NCBI GenBank assembly: GCA_027484725.1
Contig: JAIXSK010000021.1
Coordinates: 62,001 to 126,000 of the forward strand
Reading direction: 5' to 3'
Length of the DNA stretch: 64,000 nucleotides
DNA from: Flavobacterium sp.
GTDB lineage: Bacteria > Bacteroidota > Bacteroidia > Flavobacteriales > Flavobacteriaceae
The translations under genes and the position numbers were made by a program. The notes below the pieces were generated by a model, which made no database searches, was not told where the DNA came from, and worked only from the letters and a program-made list of their open reading frames with translations. Position 1 is the first letter of the stretch. The number at the start of each line of letters is the position of its first letter. This document shows, in pieces, positions 15,958 to 25,970 of this stretch.

Positions 15958-17502
15958 ATGAAGAACAAGTACGATGTAATGCTTATTTTAGAAGGCACCT
16001 ATCCGTTTAATGGCGGTGGTGTTTCTACATGGGCACACATGCTGTGTAATCAGGTTCGCAACGTGAATTATACCTTGTATTCCATCAATGCAGATTTTGA
16101 ACAAAAGCCAAAATATGTTTTGAGTGAAAACGTCAAGGATGTTATTCAGGTTCCGCTTTGGTCACCGCTGGAACCTCAAGAATTGTTGAGCTACGGAAGT
16201 AAAAAATACTACAAAGCTGTCAACAAAAAAGAGCAGGAAGATGATCAGGCCATCGCAGAAGAATTTATCCCGATCTTTGAAAGATTGCTGGCACACATAT
16301 ACAATGCCGACGCTGATATTGAAGAAATTGACGACACTATTTTTGATATGTGGCAGTTTTTTCAAAATCACGACTATAAAAAAACCATGCGCAGCCAAGT
16401 AGTATGGCAGTGTTTCTGTAAAACAGTTACAGAAGTCATTGAAAAAGACAATCACTACGATGCCACTTTGTATGATTTTACTGTGGGTATGCGTTGGATT
16501 TACCGATTTTTAATGCCAATTTCCATTGATGTTCCTAAAGTTGATATTTCACATTTAACGCTTTCAGGTTTTCCGGTGATTCCTGCATTGGTTTTGAAAT
16601 ATAAATACGGAACACCTATTATGGCTACGGAACACGGTGTTTTTATTCGCGAACGTTTGATTGCGATTAACGCATCTGAATATTCTTTTTTTCTCAAAAA
16701 CTTGTTGATTCGATTTTCAGAATGTATTACCAAGTTGGTTTACTATAAAGCTGATATTATTTTATCGGTGAACAAATTCAACATGATTTGGGAGAAAAAA
16801 TACGGTGCACATCCCAACAAAATTGATGTGATTTACAACGGAATCGATGCTGATTTATTTGTTCCCGGACCAAAACCTGCTGCTTTAGAAGGAATTCCAA
16901 CCGTAGTAGCAGCGGCCCGTATCTTTGAGCTCAAAGATGTGATTACCATGATTAAGTCATGTGAAGTAGCCAAACGAAGCATTCCAAATGTTCGTTATTT
17001 GGTGTACGGCGACAACAATGCCGTGCCTGAATACACCAAAGAATGTCTCGACTTGGTCAAAAAGCTAGGCCTTCAGGACAATTTCTTTTTGGCTGGTTAC
17101 CACGATAAACCGCATCAGTTGTTTTGTGAAGGAGATATTTCTATCTTGACCTCCATTTCTGAAGGATTTCCGTACACCGTTCTTGAATCAATGAGCTGTG
17201 GAATTCCGGTTGTAGCTACCGATGTAGGTGGGGTAACAGAAGCATTAGATGAAAACTGTGGTTTTATTTGTAAACCAAAAGATCACGAGTCCATCGGTAA
17301 AAGTGTAGTTACCTTGCTGCAAGATGAAGCACTCAGAAAGAAAATGGGAGCTGCAGCCAGAAAGAAAGTGCTAGATAATTTTACAATTGATAAATTCATC
17401 AAAGAGTATGAGGTAGCATATGATTTTCTCATGAACAAAAAAGCTCATGAGCCAATTTATCTCAACACTCACTTAGAAGAAGAGGCTATGGAAGCATCCT
17501 AA
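15958..17502 (+). CDS. pelF: PelF-family GT4 glycosyltransferase
   Basis: A 514-residue cytosolic glycosyltransferase. The N-terminus DVMLILEGTYPFNGGGVSTWAHML is the PelF hallmark and GT4 domains follow: VIYNGIDADLF, VVAAARIFELKDV, and the E-x7-E acceptor/donor motif SISEGFPYTVLESMSCGIPVVATDVGG (E402, E410). In Pseudomonas, PelF polymerises the aminosugar polymer Pel from UDP-sugars. It is the first gene of a five-gene operon that also has a PelG-like protein, a PelA-type hydrolase and a PelA/PelB-like fusion, which supports the assignment. A promoter element lies 65 bp upstream. Confidence 0.92.
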   Translation: MKNKYDVMLILEGTYPFNGGGVSTWAHMLCNQVRNVNYTLYSINADFEQKPKYVLSENVKDVIQVPLWSPLEPQELLSYGSKKYYKAVNKKEQEDDQAIAEEFIPIFERLLAHIYNADADIEEIDDTIFDMWQFFQNHDYKKTMRSQVVWQCFCKTVTEVIEKDNHYDATLYDFTVGMRWIYRFLMPISIDVPKVDISHLTLSGFPVIPALVLKYKYGTPIMATEHGVFIRERLIAINASEYSFFLKNLLIRFSECITKLVYYKADIILSVNKFNMIWEKKYGAHPNKIDVIYNGIDADLFVPGPKPAALEGIPTVVAAARIFELKDVITMIKSCEVAKRSIPNVRYLVYGDNNAVPEYTKECLDLVKKLGLQDNFFLAGYHDKPHQLFCEGDISILTSISEGFPYTVLESMSCGIPVVATDVGGVTEALDENCGFICKPKDHESIGKSVVTLLQDEALRKKMGAAARKKVLDNFTIDKFIKEYEVAYDFLMNKKAHEPIYLNTHLEEEAMEAS

Positions 17503-17552
17503 GAACAAATTAGTTTTTTAGTAACTTAACCAAAATAGATCCCCAATCTACA

Positions 17553-19166
17553 ATGGAACATCATTACAGAAACATCAAATCCTTAATCGAACAGACTAAG
17601 GACAAAGTCGGTAAGCCCGTAAGTAGTCAGGTTGTTGAAGCCACCATTGAGTCGTTGGGCATTCGCGAAAAAGACACTATGGATGACTACGGTTTTAATT
17701 CTATCAAGGATTTGGCCGATTTGGTATTTTATGAACTCAACAACGATCCGTATTATATAGGATCCAAAAATACCAAAGAAATTGAGCTTGAGGCAACACA
17801 ATCTAAAATCATTCAGCTCAAAGATTACTTCAAACTCAAAACCAAAATTTTTGTTCAATACTACTCATTAGGTATTTTTCACCTTTTGCCGGTATTGATG
17901 CAAATTGCGGCTATTGTTTTGTTTGGATATTCACTTTGGACTTTTGTCGGATTCAATGAAATTCAATCTACAGCAGTAGTATTAGGAGTCATTGTCGGAC
18001 TTATCTCAACCGGAGGTTTTGTACAAGTAATAGGTAAACAAGCTTCGTTTTATTGGAATTACCAAGATTACCGAATGACCGATAAAACCATCAACTATTT
18101 GCACAAAGTAGGGATGTTGTCTATTTTCTTTGTGTTGACCGCTATTTTCTTGGTAAATTTTTTCTTTCACATCTATCCATACGAAATACTTTTCATCGTA
18201 TTTGCCTATGCCTTTTTTGTAGGAATGTTGCTTCTAATGTTGGCACCTTTGCACACCATCAAACAGCGATGGATGATTACTTTTTCTATTTTTTGCGGAA
18301 CTGCTGCGGCTATTGTGCTCAAAGAAACGACGCAATTAAAAATCTTTTTAACCCACTGGATAGGTATTGCAGTGGCCATATTGATTACCAAACTTTTTTT
18401 GGTATTATATTTTAGAAAACTAACCAAAAACAAAAAATCAATTACCGGCGATAAAATTCGTGTTCCGGTTTTATTGTATCACAATTACCAGTATTTTTTC
18501 TACGGAATTTTTGTCTATGTATTCATTTTTATTGACAGAATTCTGGCTTGGTCATCGGGCATTAATGGCAACTTGCCTTTTTTGGTATATTTTGAAAAAA
18601 ACTATGAACTCGGAATGGATTTAGCCATTTTAATTTTCTTGTTGTTGGCCGGAGTCATGGAATACGGAATTGCCTCATTTACTCGCTTCATTGACATCGG
18701 ACAAAAAATTACCAACCACAAAACGCCTGAAGACTTTAACAACCAAATCAAAAAAATGTACTGGCAACAAATTCTAATTTTGTTCATCAGCAGTGCGCTG
18801 GCATTTGTACTCATTTATTACATCATAAATGCCTCTTGGGGCTTTGAAGGTCAGTTCAAAGAGACTTTGGTTCGTCTGAGCATCAAAGTGTGTATTATAG
18901 GAGGTGCCGGTTATGTACTGTTGGCTTGGGGCATGCTCAATTCATTGTATTTGTTTACCTTAGGCCAGGCCAAAAGACCATTGCAAGCCATTGTTTATGC
19001 TTGTTTGCTCAACATAACATTAGGCTTTGTTTTGAGTAGATTCTGGGCGTATGAGTACAGTGTGCTCGGAATGTTTTTTGGATCTGTTGTTTTTGTTTCC
19101 ATTACACTTAAAGCCATGACGCAATATTTTAAAAATCTTGATTATCACTATTATGCGGCATATTAA
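17553..19166 (+). CDS. pelG: PelG-like polysaccharide transporter with soluble N-terminal extension
   Basis: A 537-residue membrane protein with about 12 predicted helices, of the MOP-like PelG kind. Diagnostic stretches include HNYQYFFYGIFVYVFIFIDRILAW and YFEKNYELGMDLAILIFLLLAGVMEYGIASF. The first ~105 residues are soluble, charged and absent from typical PelG (~455 aa): SLIEQTKDKVGKPVSSQVVEATIESLGIREKD and a helix-rich DYGFNSIKDLADLV. It could be an adaptor to PelF or a signal-input segment. It lies 50 nt after pelF and overlaps the next gene by 14 nt. Confidence 0.82.
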   Translation: MEHHYRNIKSLIEQTKDKVGKPVSSQVVEATIESLGIREKDTMDDYGFNSIKDLADLVFYELNNDPYYIGSKNTKEIELEATQSKIIQLKDYFKLKTKIFVQYYSLGIFHLLPVLMQIAAIVLFGYSLWTFVGFNEIQSTAVVLGVIVGLISTGGFVQVIGKQASFYWNYQDYRMTDKTINYLHKVGMLSIFFVLTAIFLVNFFFHIYPYEILFIVFAYAFFVGMLLLMLAPLHTIKQRWMITFSIFCGTAAAIVLKETTQLKIFLTHWIGIAVAILITKLFLVLYFRKLTKNKKSITGDKIRVPVLLYHNYQYFFYGIFVYVFIFIDRILAWSSGINGNLPFLVYFEKNYELGMDLAILIFLLLAGVMEYGIASFTRFIDIGQKITNHKTPEDFNNQIKKMYWQQILILFISSALAFVLIYYIINASWGFEGQFKETLVRLSIKVCIIGGAGYVLLAWGMLNSLYLFTLGQAKRPLQAIVYACLLNITLGFVLSRFWAYEYSVLGMFFGSVVFVSITLKAMTQYFKNLDYHYYAAY

Positions 19167-19962
19167 GTATTTACTTCTAATCATTCCGTTGATACTCATT
19201 TTCAATTCATTTAGAAAAGATATGCGAAAAGACAGTGTATTGGTTTGCTACGGAAAGCTAGCACCTGAAAACATCAAAGGTTATAAATACTTGATTCTTG
19301 AATCAAAGCATTATTTTCCGAGCAATCTTCGCGTATTCAAATCACAAAATGAAAAAGTATTTGCCTACATCAGTTTAGGAGAAGTCAATGAAAATGCAAT
19401 CCACTATCAAGATCTCAAAAAGCTGACTTTAGGAAAAAACAAAATTTGGAACAGCCATTACCTTGATTTGAGCAAAAAGAAAACCATTGAAACTTTAATG
19501 CTCATTGTCGACGAACTTTTTGAAAAAGGTTACGACGGTTTGTTTTTGGACAACTTTGACAATTACACGATTCACGGCCCTCAAAAAGATCAAAAAGCCG
19601 GTATCATTGAACTCATGCAGCTCATCAAGAAAAAATATCCTAAAAAGATGTTTATTCAAAATGCAGGATTAGAACTTTTGCCTGATACCAATTCTTATGT
19701 TGATGCAGTAGCGGTAGAGTCGGTGGTGACGGACTATGATTTTAAAACCCAAAAATACGGTTTAAAAAAAGCCGAACAGGCTCAGAAATATTTATCAGAA
19801 CTCGATAAAATTCACCAATCTTACAAAATACCGGTAATTTTAATTGAATATGCTGACTCAGAGCGCTTAGCGGCTCAAATTAAAGACCAATTAGAAGATA
19901 CTAAATTCGATTATTTTATTGGCAATATTGATTTACAAACCATCCCGAAATTTAAAAAATAA
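19153..19962 (+). CDS. GH114-like glycosidase (PelA hydrolase-domain equivalent)
   Basis: Starting at ATG 19153 gives 269 residues; this start overlaps the pelG stop by 14 nt and yields MRHIKYLLLIIPLILIFNS, an N-terminal membrane anchor or signal. The rest is a TIM-barrel domain of the alpha-1,4-polygalactosaminidase type: FAYISLGEVNEN (acidic strand), GYDGLFLDNFDNY (D133), MFIQNAGLELLP, AVAVESVVTDYDF. In Pseudomonas this domain is the N-terminal hydrolase of PelA, which cuts Pel; here it is a separate protein and the deacetylase is encoded two genes downstream. Likely periplasmic. Confidence 0.85.
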   Translation: MRHIKYLLLIIPLILIFNSFRKDMRKDSVLVCYGKLAPENIKGYKYLILESKHYFPSNLRVFKSQNEKVFAYISLGEVNENAIHYQDLKKLTLGKNKIWNSHYLDLSKKKTIETLMLIVDELFEKGYDGLFLDNFDNYTIHGPQKDQKAGIIELMQLIKKKYPKKMFIQNAGLELLPDTNSYVDAVAVESVVTDYDFKTQKYGLKKAEQAQKYLSELDKIHQSYKIPVILIEYADSERLAAQIKDQLEDTKFDYFIGNIDLQTIPKFKK

Positions 19963-19968
19963 CCAGTT

Positions 19969-21948
19969 ATGATGATGTTTTTGACCAGTTCGATCTTGAT
20001 GGGCTTTATAAGGCTTTGCTTTATATTGCTTTTCATGTTCTATTTGAACAGAAAGTTCGTCAGTGTATCAAAACACCTTCATTTCATGGATTTTATTGTT
20101 TTGAATTGGTTTCGATACGCTTCTTTGTTAGTCATAACTTTATTTGTTTTGATTGAAGTAAGTGCCTACAATTTGTTCAACTGCTTTTTTATTTTTACGC
20201 TTATTTTAGGGGCAGATATCATCGGAATTGAAAATCTTAAAAGACCACGCGCTTATTTCAGAGAACACATCAAAACCGGTTTGCTGACCTTTTTGCGCAA
20301 TGTTGAAAACAAACAATCTTTTTGGTTTTGGTTTTCAGTAAATCGCAACAAAAAGAAGAAAGATCAAAACATGTTTATTTTGGTGATTACAATAGTCTTG
20401 GGAATCACCACATTTTTGAGTCGTTATTACTTTATTATTTACGACAATTATTCGCTTTCTGACGCCTGGATTAATGACTTAAACAACCTTATTCAGTTTG
20501 ACAATCAATATTGGTTTACTTTTGAACTCACCACCGATGCGGAACTTGCTTTGGCTAATTTTTACGGTAAAATAACCGATGTTAGTCCAACGATTGCCTT
20601 ACAAGTAATTGCCATCCTCGAATCAACCTTGTTGGCGATTGTTATTTTTTGGACGCTCAACAAAATAACTACTTCTAAATTTATCGCGCCATCGGTAGCA
20701 GCGTTGTTTTTTAGCTTAGTATACGTGCTAACGCCAATTAATGTTTACTTTCTGCTTAAAGGAAACCCAACTTTTCTGGCACTCACTTTTGCTTTACCGG
20801 CTTTTGTGATGTATTTGAACCCAAAAACGTTGCGCGCCAGTAAATGGAACTATTTTATGGCATTTATTGCTGTTTTTATAGCTATAGGTTTGACGGACCT
20901 TTTTACTATGTGTGTGCTTATACCACCTTTTTTAATCATTGCTTTGTTTTTTACAAAATACAAAAACAAAAGCTACAACTTGATTGCTATTGGAGCATAC
21001 ATTACTGCCGCCTTATTATTGGCAGCTGTTTATCAGTACGCTTGTTTTTACCAAAGAATAGAATTGATTGATTACTTGCAAACCAATTTACTTTCAGTGA
21101 GTTCGTATACTTATGTGCCACAACTCATTGTTCCGTATAGTGAAATTATCCGTTATGCCCAATGGAGTACTCTTTTTGGTTTTGTTTTGGTTTTGTTGTT
21201 TGTGCTCATCAAAAAAGAAAATTGGCGCGATACTTTGGCTTTTTACGCCTATTTTAACTTCTTGATTTTACTCACTTTCATCAAAAGCGAATGGTTAGAC
21301 ATAGACATGCTTAACAACTCGTTGTCAGTTTTTATTCCCATTATCATTGGTTTGAACATAGCTGTTTTGATGCGAATTGTGAATTTAATTTTTGCTCGAT
21401 TTGAAAAATTCAGCCCGCTGAGTTTGGCTGCTGTATACGGAATAATGTTATACGCCGCTGTTTTTTATCAGCAAAAAGGAATCAATGCTTTGGTGGTCTC
21501 TGATGAAACGCCCAAGCAAATTCTGAATGCTTACGACAAAATTTCACAAACTTTTTTCAATCACTCTTATTGTGTGGTCAATGACCCAACAGCACAGGTA
21601 ATCAGCAATAATTCTCATTTTTTTATGAATTATGATTTCTTTGTCAACGAATATCCGCGCATTGATTCAATCAATACCAAAAACAAAAAAGATCCGATGT
21701 TTTTGGTCAAACATCCTGAATACTCACTTTCTAAAAGCGTGTTGGTCTTTGTACTCAGTGAAGATTGCATTGACGAAAAAAATGTATTTGCTGAAAACAA
21801 ACATTATCAAAGCCAACTAATTCAAAACATTAAATTATTGCGCAACAGAGGACGTGTAGTGAATTTGTTTTATAAAAGCAGAATTCTCAAAGTATATGAA
21901 ATTGTCAATGAGCCCAAACAAAGCAGAATATCTGATCTAATTTTTTAA
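19969..21948 (+). CDS. Large multi-pass membrane protein of the Pel-like operon
   Basis: 659 residues with about a dozen predicted helices and a C-terminal non-membrane tail (~510-659). I do not recognise a family with confidence. The layout (helices, then an extracytoplasmic acidic loop YDNYSLSDAWINDLNNLIQFDNQYWF early on, and a soluble tail ending in LFYKSRILKVYEIV) is like GT-C glycosyltransferases. It occupies the operon place where pelD/pelE would be expected, but I see no GAF or GGDEF-like c-di-GMP-binding domain and no TPR. It starts 6 nt after the hydrolase and ends 2 nt before the lipoprotein gene. Confidence 0.7.
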   Translation: MMMFLTSSILMGFIRLCFILLFMFYLNRKFVSVSKHLHFMDFIVLNWFRYASLLVITLFVLIEVSAYNLFNCFFIFTLILGADIIGIENLKRPRAYFREHIKTGLLTFLRNVENKQSFWFWFSVNRNKKKKDQNMFILVITIVLGITTFLSRYYFIIYDNYSLSDAWINDLNNLIQFDNQYWFTFELTTDAELALANFYGKITDVSPTIALQVIAILESTLLAIVIFWTLNKITTSKFIAPSVAALFFSLVYVLTPINVYFLLKGNPTFLALTFALPAFVMYLNPKTLRASKWNYFMAFIAVFIAIGLTDLFTMCVLIPPFLIIALFFTKYKNKSYNLIAIGAYITAALLLAAVYQYACFYQRIELIDYLQTNLLSVSSYTYVPQLIVPYSEIIRYAQWSTLFGFVLVLLFVLIKKENWRDTLAFYAYFNFLILLTFIKSEWLDIDMLNNSLSVFIPIIIGLNIAVLMRIVNLIFARFEKFSPLSLAAVYGIMLYAAVFYQQKGINALVVSDETPKQILNAYDKISQTFFNHSYCVVNDPTAQVISNNSHFFMNYDFFVNEYPRIDSINTKNKKDPMFLVKHPEYSLSKSVLVFVLSEDCIDEKNVFAENKHYQSQLIQNIKLLRNRGRVVNLFYKSRILKVYEIVNEPKQSRISDLIF

Positions 21949-21950
21949 GC

Positions 21951-24900
21951 ATGAAACCAGTAAATTCAAATAAAATATTGCGTTACCTTGTATTATTAGG
22001 TCTTTCATTGAGCATCCTGAGTTGTGAAGGAATTGAAGATTGGTCTGAATTGCAAAAGATTGATTTGTTCAACAGCAAAGGTGGTCAAGACAGTGGCGTT
22101 GCTTTTAAAAGATACAAAGCGCCCGGCTTGAGCGCTCAGCCCGTGATTCAATCTATTTATGACCCGACTATTAAATACAGTTCGCTTTATAATGCTGAAA
22201 TCAGAAAGGCTTGTGACTATACCAAAATGCCTTTTTATTGTATTACGGTTGACAGTTGGAATGCACAACCCAGAATTGCTGCTACAACGCGTGTTATTAT
22301 GGTATACAATACCAAGAAACTCAGCGATGCATCTATACCCAAACTGCTTGATTTTGTGAGTGCTGGCGGAACCTTGTATATTCCTTTTGCCGATGAAGAT
22401 CGCCGCATGGCTTATTTGTTGGGTTTTAAACCTGAGGCCGAATATGCTACTGATACCAAAGCGTCCGGATTTTATTTCAACCTTCCGATGTTGCCCGGTA
22501 TGAAAAACAGAACTTATGCCGGTAAAATGAAATTATTTGGTTTTACAGGGCAAAATTTCTCAAGTAAAATTAAAGTTTTGGCTACAGCCTCGAACAACCC
22601 GAAATATCCTTTGGTGATTGAAAATTCAGTGGGCAAGGGTCGTGTTTTGTTTTACAATACTTCGGGTGATTTGGGCAAAATTGACAGAGGTTTATTGTTT
22701 GCCGGTATTTTGCGCGGATTAGAAGGAATTCCATATCCTATTGCCAATACCGCAACCATTTTCTTAGATGATTTTCCGGCACCGCAATACGACATCAAAG
22801 CTGAACCGGTAAAATCAGAAATGGATATGACCACGGCTGATTTTGTATCGCGTGTTTGGTGGCCCGATATGCGTGATTTGGCCAAAGAATACAAAATTCC
22901 ATATGCAGCCATGCTCACGTTTGATTACCGAAATAAAATTGTCCCGCCTTTTACACTTGACCAGTGGAACTCGCGCAAAATCAAAACCAAAGATAAGTCA
23001 GAACCGCTTCCTGATTGGTTGGTAAATGATGTAAAAAAGAACGGCCACGAGCTTGCTTTTCACGGATATAATCACGTTTCGCTTACCAAACATTTATGGC
23101 GCAATACCAAGTTTATACCTACCGCCATGAACACGGTCAAGAAAAAGTGGGAACTCAGTGATTATGGTAAATTTCCGGCCACTTATGTTCCGCCATCCAA
23201 TGAAATTGATGCAATGGGGGTAAAAATGCTTAAAGATGCTATGCCATCTATCAAATATATGTGCAGTTTGTTTTTAGGCCAAAGAGACGAAGGGGGCGAC
23301 CGTGAGTTTGATTATGATCCGTATGATAAACGCATGTTTGATTACCCTCGAATATCCAGTGGTTTTTACTTTAATGACAATGAGCGTTATGCCATTCATT
23401 CTATGTATTTATTTACCGGAGTTTGGACCCATTTTGTCCATCCGGATGATATCTATCAGATTCCAGCTACTGCCGACAAACGTTCTGGGGGCTATAGTTT
23501 GCGAAATGATATGAACTATGGTTGGAGAAAATCAAAAAATTCCGATAAGGCTATGTTTCCGGAGTTCAAAGTATTTATGAAACAAATGACTTCGTGTTAT
23601 CCGCAAATGCGCTTTGTAAATGGTGAAGTAGGGGGCGATGTGGTCATGAATTGGCGCGCTTCTAGGTTTAGTCATACTGCTGATAAAGGTTTTTATACGG
23701 TGAAACAAATTAATTCAGATGGGCAAGACAAACAGTATTGGTTTATGTTTGTGGGTGATCAGAATACTGAAATAATTGAAAACAGTCTAAAAAACCAGAA
23801 TGTCTTATACAACAAAACACCTTTAATGGACGGTTGGTTGATTTCAATTTACTCTAATAAAAGCAAATTGACAGTGCCTGATTTGATTTATACAAAACCA
23901 AAAGATCGAGCAAAATTATCGGCCATTGTCAATGCGATTCGTACAGATTTTGCCCAATACAAAATCAATGTTAAAAATTTTGCATCGGGTGCTTTTTATG
24001 CAGAATTGGCTGAGAAAAAGCTCAAGGAAGAAATGAGCGCACTCAAAAATAAGATGATGTCTACCCCAGAAATTAATCCGACTCAATGGAACAAATACGC
24101 CAATTATTTATCATGGGATGATAAAGGATTAGAAATTTGGAAACTTTATGAAGAGCATGTAGCCAAATATCCAACCAAAAATAACATCTTATACTCAAAA
24201 GAATTGGATAAACTCATCGGATATAAAGATGATATTGCCAAAGAACGTTGGATGAGTGAACAAATGAAGGTGAATCCGGAGGATAAATCTTTAATTAAAA
24301 ATTACATTGTCAATTTTGACAGCGAAGAATACCACGAAAAAATTAAAAATGCGCGTAAAGCTTTGTATCAGTTAGAACCAACACCACAGAATTACAAAGA
24401 TTATATCAAGCATTTGCTTCAGTTTAATCCGGAGGAAGCTTACAAAGAGCTTGAAGCTAAAAAAGCCATGGCCGATTGGAGTGATTTGGCTACACAAATT
24501 ACTTGGCTATTTGCCGACAACGGCAATTATGAAAAAGCCATTGAGTGGTCTGATTATTCAACAGATATTGACTTTGTTCAGAAAATGAATTGGTATATTG
24601 AATCTGGCAGATCAAAAGAGATTGAGCCAATTTATAAAGAGTACATTGCCAAACATCCTGAAGATGAAATAGCTTCAATATTAATGGCCAATATTTATCA
24701 TGAGCAAGGTCGATTTAAAGATTCTTGGGTGCTGGCCAATTCATTGCATGATAGTTATGAGAAAGAAGAACTCAGGAAGATGCTCAACCGAGATGTTTTA
24801 TTTGAGAATGCTAATTTACAACAAGATTTGATTGCCCATCATTCGGCACTTTTTTATCCGGATGTGCTCAAGAAACTTACCAAAGAAATCAGATTGGCTC

Positions 24901-25922
24901 ATGGAAACTTCTTAGACTTTAAGACTTCTCTTGAAACCAATCAGCAGAATCCTCAAATTCAGAAAAATTTGTTGAGCTATAATTTCTTCAACAAGAAAAA
25001 TCAAATCCACAGCATCGGACTGGCTTATGCTAAATACTATAAACTAGATTTCGAGGATTTGAATTATGATGATAATTATGACAATTATCTAATGGGTATA
25101 GAGTATAAGTTTACAACTGCTCAACGAGAAGCAAAACCGCAATATTGGGCACGCGGCAGATTTGAGATTGACAAGTATGCGCGCGGATATCCTCAGGGTA
25201 GTATAGGTTTCAATCTTGCCAAAGAAAAACAATATCGCTCGGCAGAGTTAAGTGCTATTCCGGTTGAAACTGCGGGTGGAATGAATCAGAAAATGTATCA
25301 AATTCAGTTGATAGCCTATCAAGATATGTTTGTTTTCAAACATTTTAATGTGTCGTTTGCCTTTGAAGGGCATTATTTTACCGATGGTTTACTGAGCCGC
25401 GATACTATTGGCCCTGATATCAATCCGGAGCGTTCGGCACATCTCAATGGTTTTGGACGTTCAAACCGAAAAATCTATACAACGCTTTCTGACGGTAATA
25501 TTCGCGTTGATGATTATGATCAGTCGTACAATTTAGCATTAACTATGCGCATTCTATGGGATGATGGAGCAGCAAAAAAATCTAAATTATTACCGTTTTT
25601 AGAGTCTCAGGCTTCTTATGGTTCTCGTGATTTGGTATTGGGTTATCCGTATTGGATGATCAAAAACAGATTGTATGGTGGTGGTGGTTTAGGATGGGAA
25701 TACAAGACAGATAACTTCCAGTCTCGGGTTGAAGCCGGTTATTTCTTTGATAGTTTTGCTTCGCATTTTGCTCGATTTAGTTCATCTGCGTCCTACCAAA
25801 TATTTGATTATACAGCGCTCACTTTTGGATTTGAAGTCTTTGAGCAATCTAAGTTTTATTCAAACAATATTCAGTTTGGAATCAAACACAATTTTAAGCC
25901 GAAGTATAAAAAACAACGATAA
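21951..25922 (+). CDS. PelA-deacetylase / PelB-porin fusion lipoprotein
   Basis: 1323 residues. A lipoprotein signal (LSLSILSC, Cys near 25) is followed by a GATase/Rossmann-like region (~60-260) and a NodB-type deacetylase. The deacetylase has TIFLDDFPAP (D273-D274), HELAFHGYNH (H371 and H375, the H-x3-H metal site) and TYVPPSNE. From ~700 to ~1000 come helical TPR-like repeats (AIEWSDYSTDIDF, EIEPIYKEYIAKHPEDEIASILMANIYHEQGRF). From ~1020 to the end are amphipathic strands closing with IQFGIKHNFKPKYKK, an outer-membrane barrel. In Pseudomonas these parts are on PelA (deacetylase) and PelB (TPR plus porin). Here one chain would modify and export the polymer. A strong terminator follows. Confidence 0.82.
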   Translation: MKPVNSNKILRYLVLLGLSLSILSCEGIEDWSELQKIDLFNSKGGQDSGVAFKRYKAPGLSAQPVIQSIYDPTIKYSSLYNAEIRKACDYTKMPFYCITVDSWNAQPRIAATTRVIMVYNTKKLSDASIPKLLDFVSAGGTLYIPFADEDRRMAYLLGFKPEAEYATDTKASGFYFNLPMLPGMKNRTYAGKMKLFGFTGQNFSSKIKVLATASNNPKYPLVIENSVGKGRVLFYNTSGDLGKIDRGLLFAGILRGLEGIPYPIANTATIFLDDFPAPQYDIKAEPVKSEMDMTTADFVSRVWWPDMRDLAKEYKIPYAAMLTFDYRNKIVPPFTLDQWNSRKIKTKDKSEPLPDWLVNDVKKNGHELAFHGYNHVSLTKHLWRNTKFIPTAMNTVKKKWELSDYGKFPATYVPPSNEIDAMGVKMLKDAMPSIKYMCSLFLGQRDEGGDREFDYDPYDKRMFDYPRISSGFYFNDNERYAIHSMYLFTGVWTHFVHPDDIYQIPATADKRSGGYSLRNDMNYGWRKSKNSDKAMFPEFKVFMKQMTSCYPQMRFVNGEVGGDVVMNWRASRFSHTADKGFYTVKQINSDGQDKQYWFMFVGDQNTEIIENSLKNQNVLYNKTPLMDGWLISIYSNKSKLTVPDLIYTKPKDRAKLSAIVNAIRTDFAQYKINVKNFASGAFYAELAEKKLKEEMSALKNKMMSTPEINPTQWNKYANYLSWDDKGLEIWKLYEEHVAKYPTKNNILYSKELDKLIGYKDDIAKERWMSEQMKVNPEDKSLIKNYIVNFDSEEYHEKIKNARKALYQLEPTPQNYKDYIKHLLQFNPEEAYKELEAKKAMADWSDLATQITWLFADNGNYEKAIEWSDYSTDIDFVQKMNWYIESGRSKEIEPIYKEYIAKHPEDEIASILMANIYHEQGRFKDSWVLANSLHDSYEKEELRKMLNRDVLFENANLQQDLIAHHSALFYPDVLKKLTKEIRLAHGNFLDFKTSLETNQQNPQIQKNLLSYNFFNKKNQIHSIGLAYAKYYKLDFEDLNYDDNYDNYLMGIEYKFTTAQREAKPQYWARGRFEIDKYARGYPQGSIGFNLAKEKQYRSAELSAIPVETAGGMNQKMYQIQLIAYQDMFVFKHFNVSFAFEGHYFTDGLLSRDTIGPDINPERSAHLNGFGRSNRKIYTTLSDGNIRVDDYDQSYNLALTMRILWDDGAAKKSKLLPFLESQASYGSRDLVLGYPYWMIKNRLYGGGGLGWEYKTDNFQSRVEAGYFFDSFASHFARFSSSASYQIFDYTALTFGFEVFEQSKFYSNNIQFGIKHNFKPKYKKQR

Positions 25923-25926
25923 TAAA

Positions 25927-25962
25927 AAAGGGATGATTTACTGATCATCCCTTTCTTTTTTT
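25927..25962 (+). terminator. Intrinsic terminator of the Pel-like operon
   Basis: A perfect 11-bp stem AAAGGGATGAT (25927-25937) with ATCATCCCTTT (25944-25954), a 6-nt loop, then CTTTTTTT. It lies just after the pelA/B fusion stop codon and, being flanked by A and T runs, can also end the convergent DUF4832 gene. Confidence 0.93.
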
Positions 25963-25970
25963 AGGTAGGT

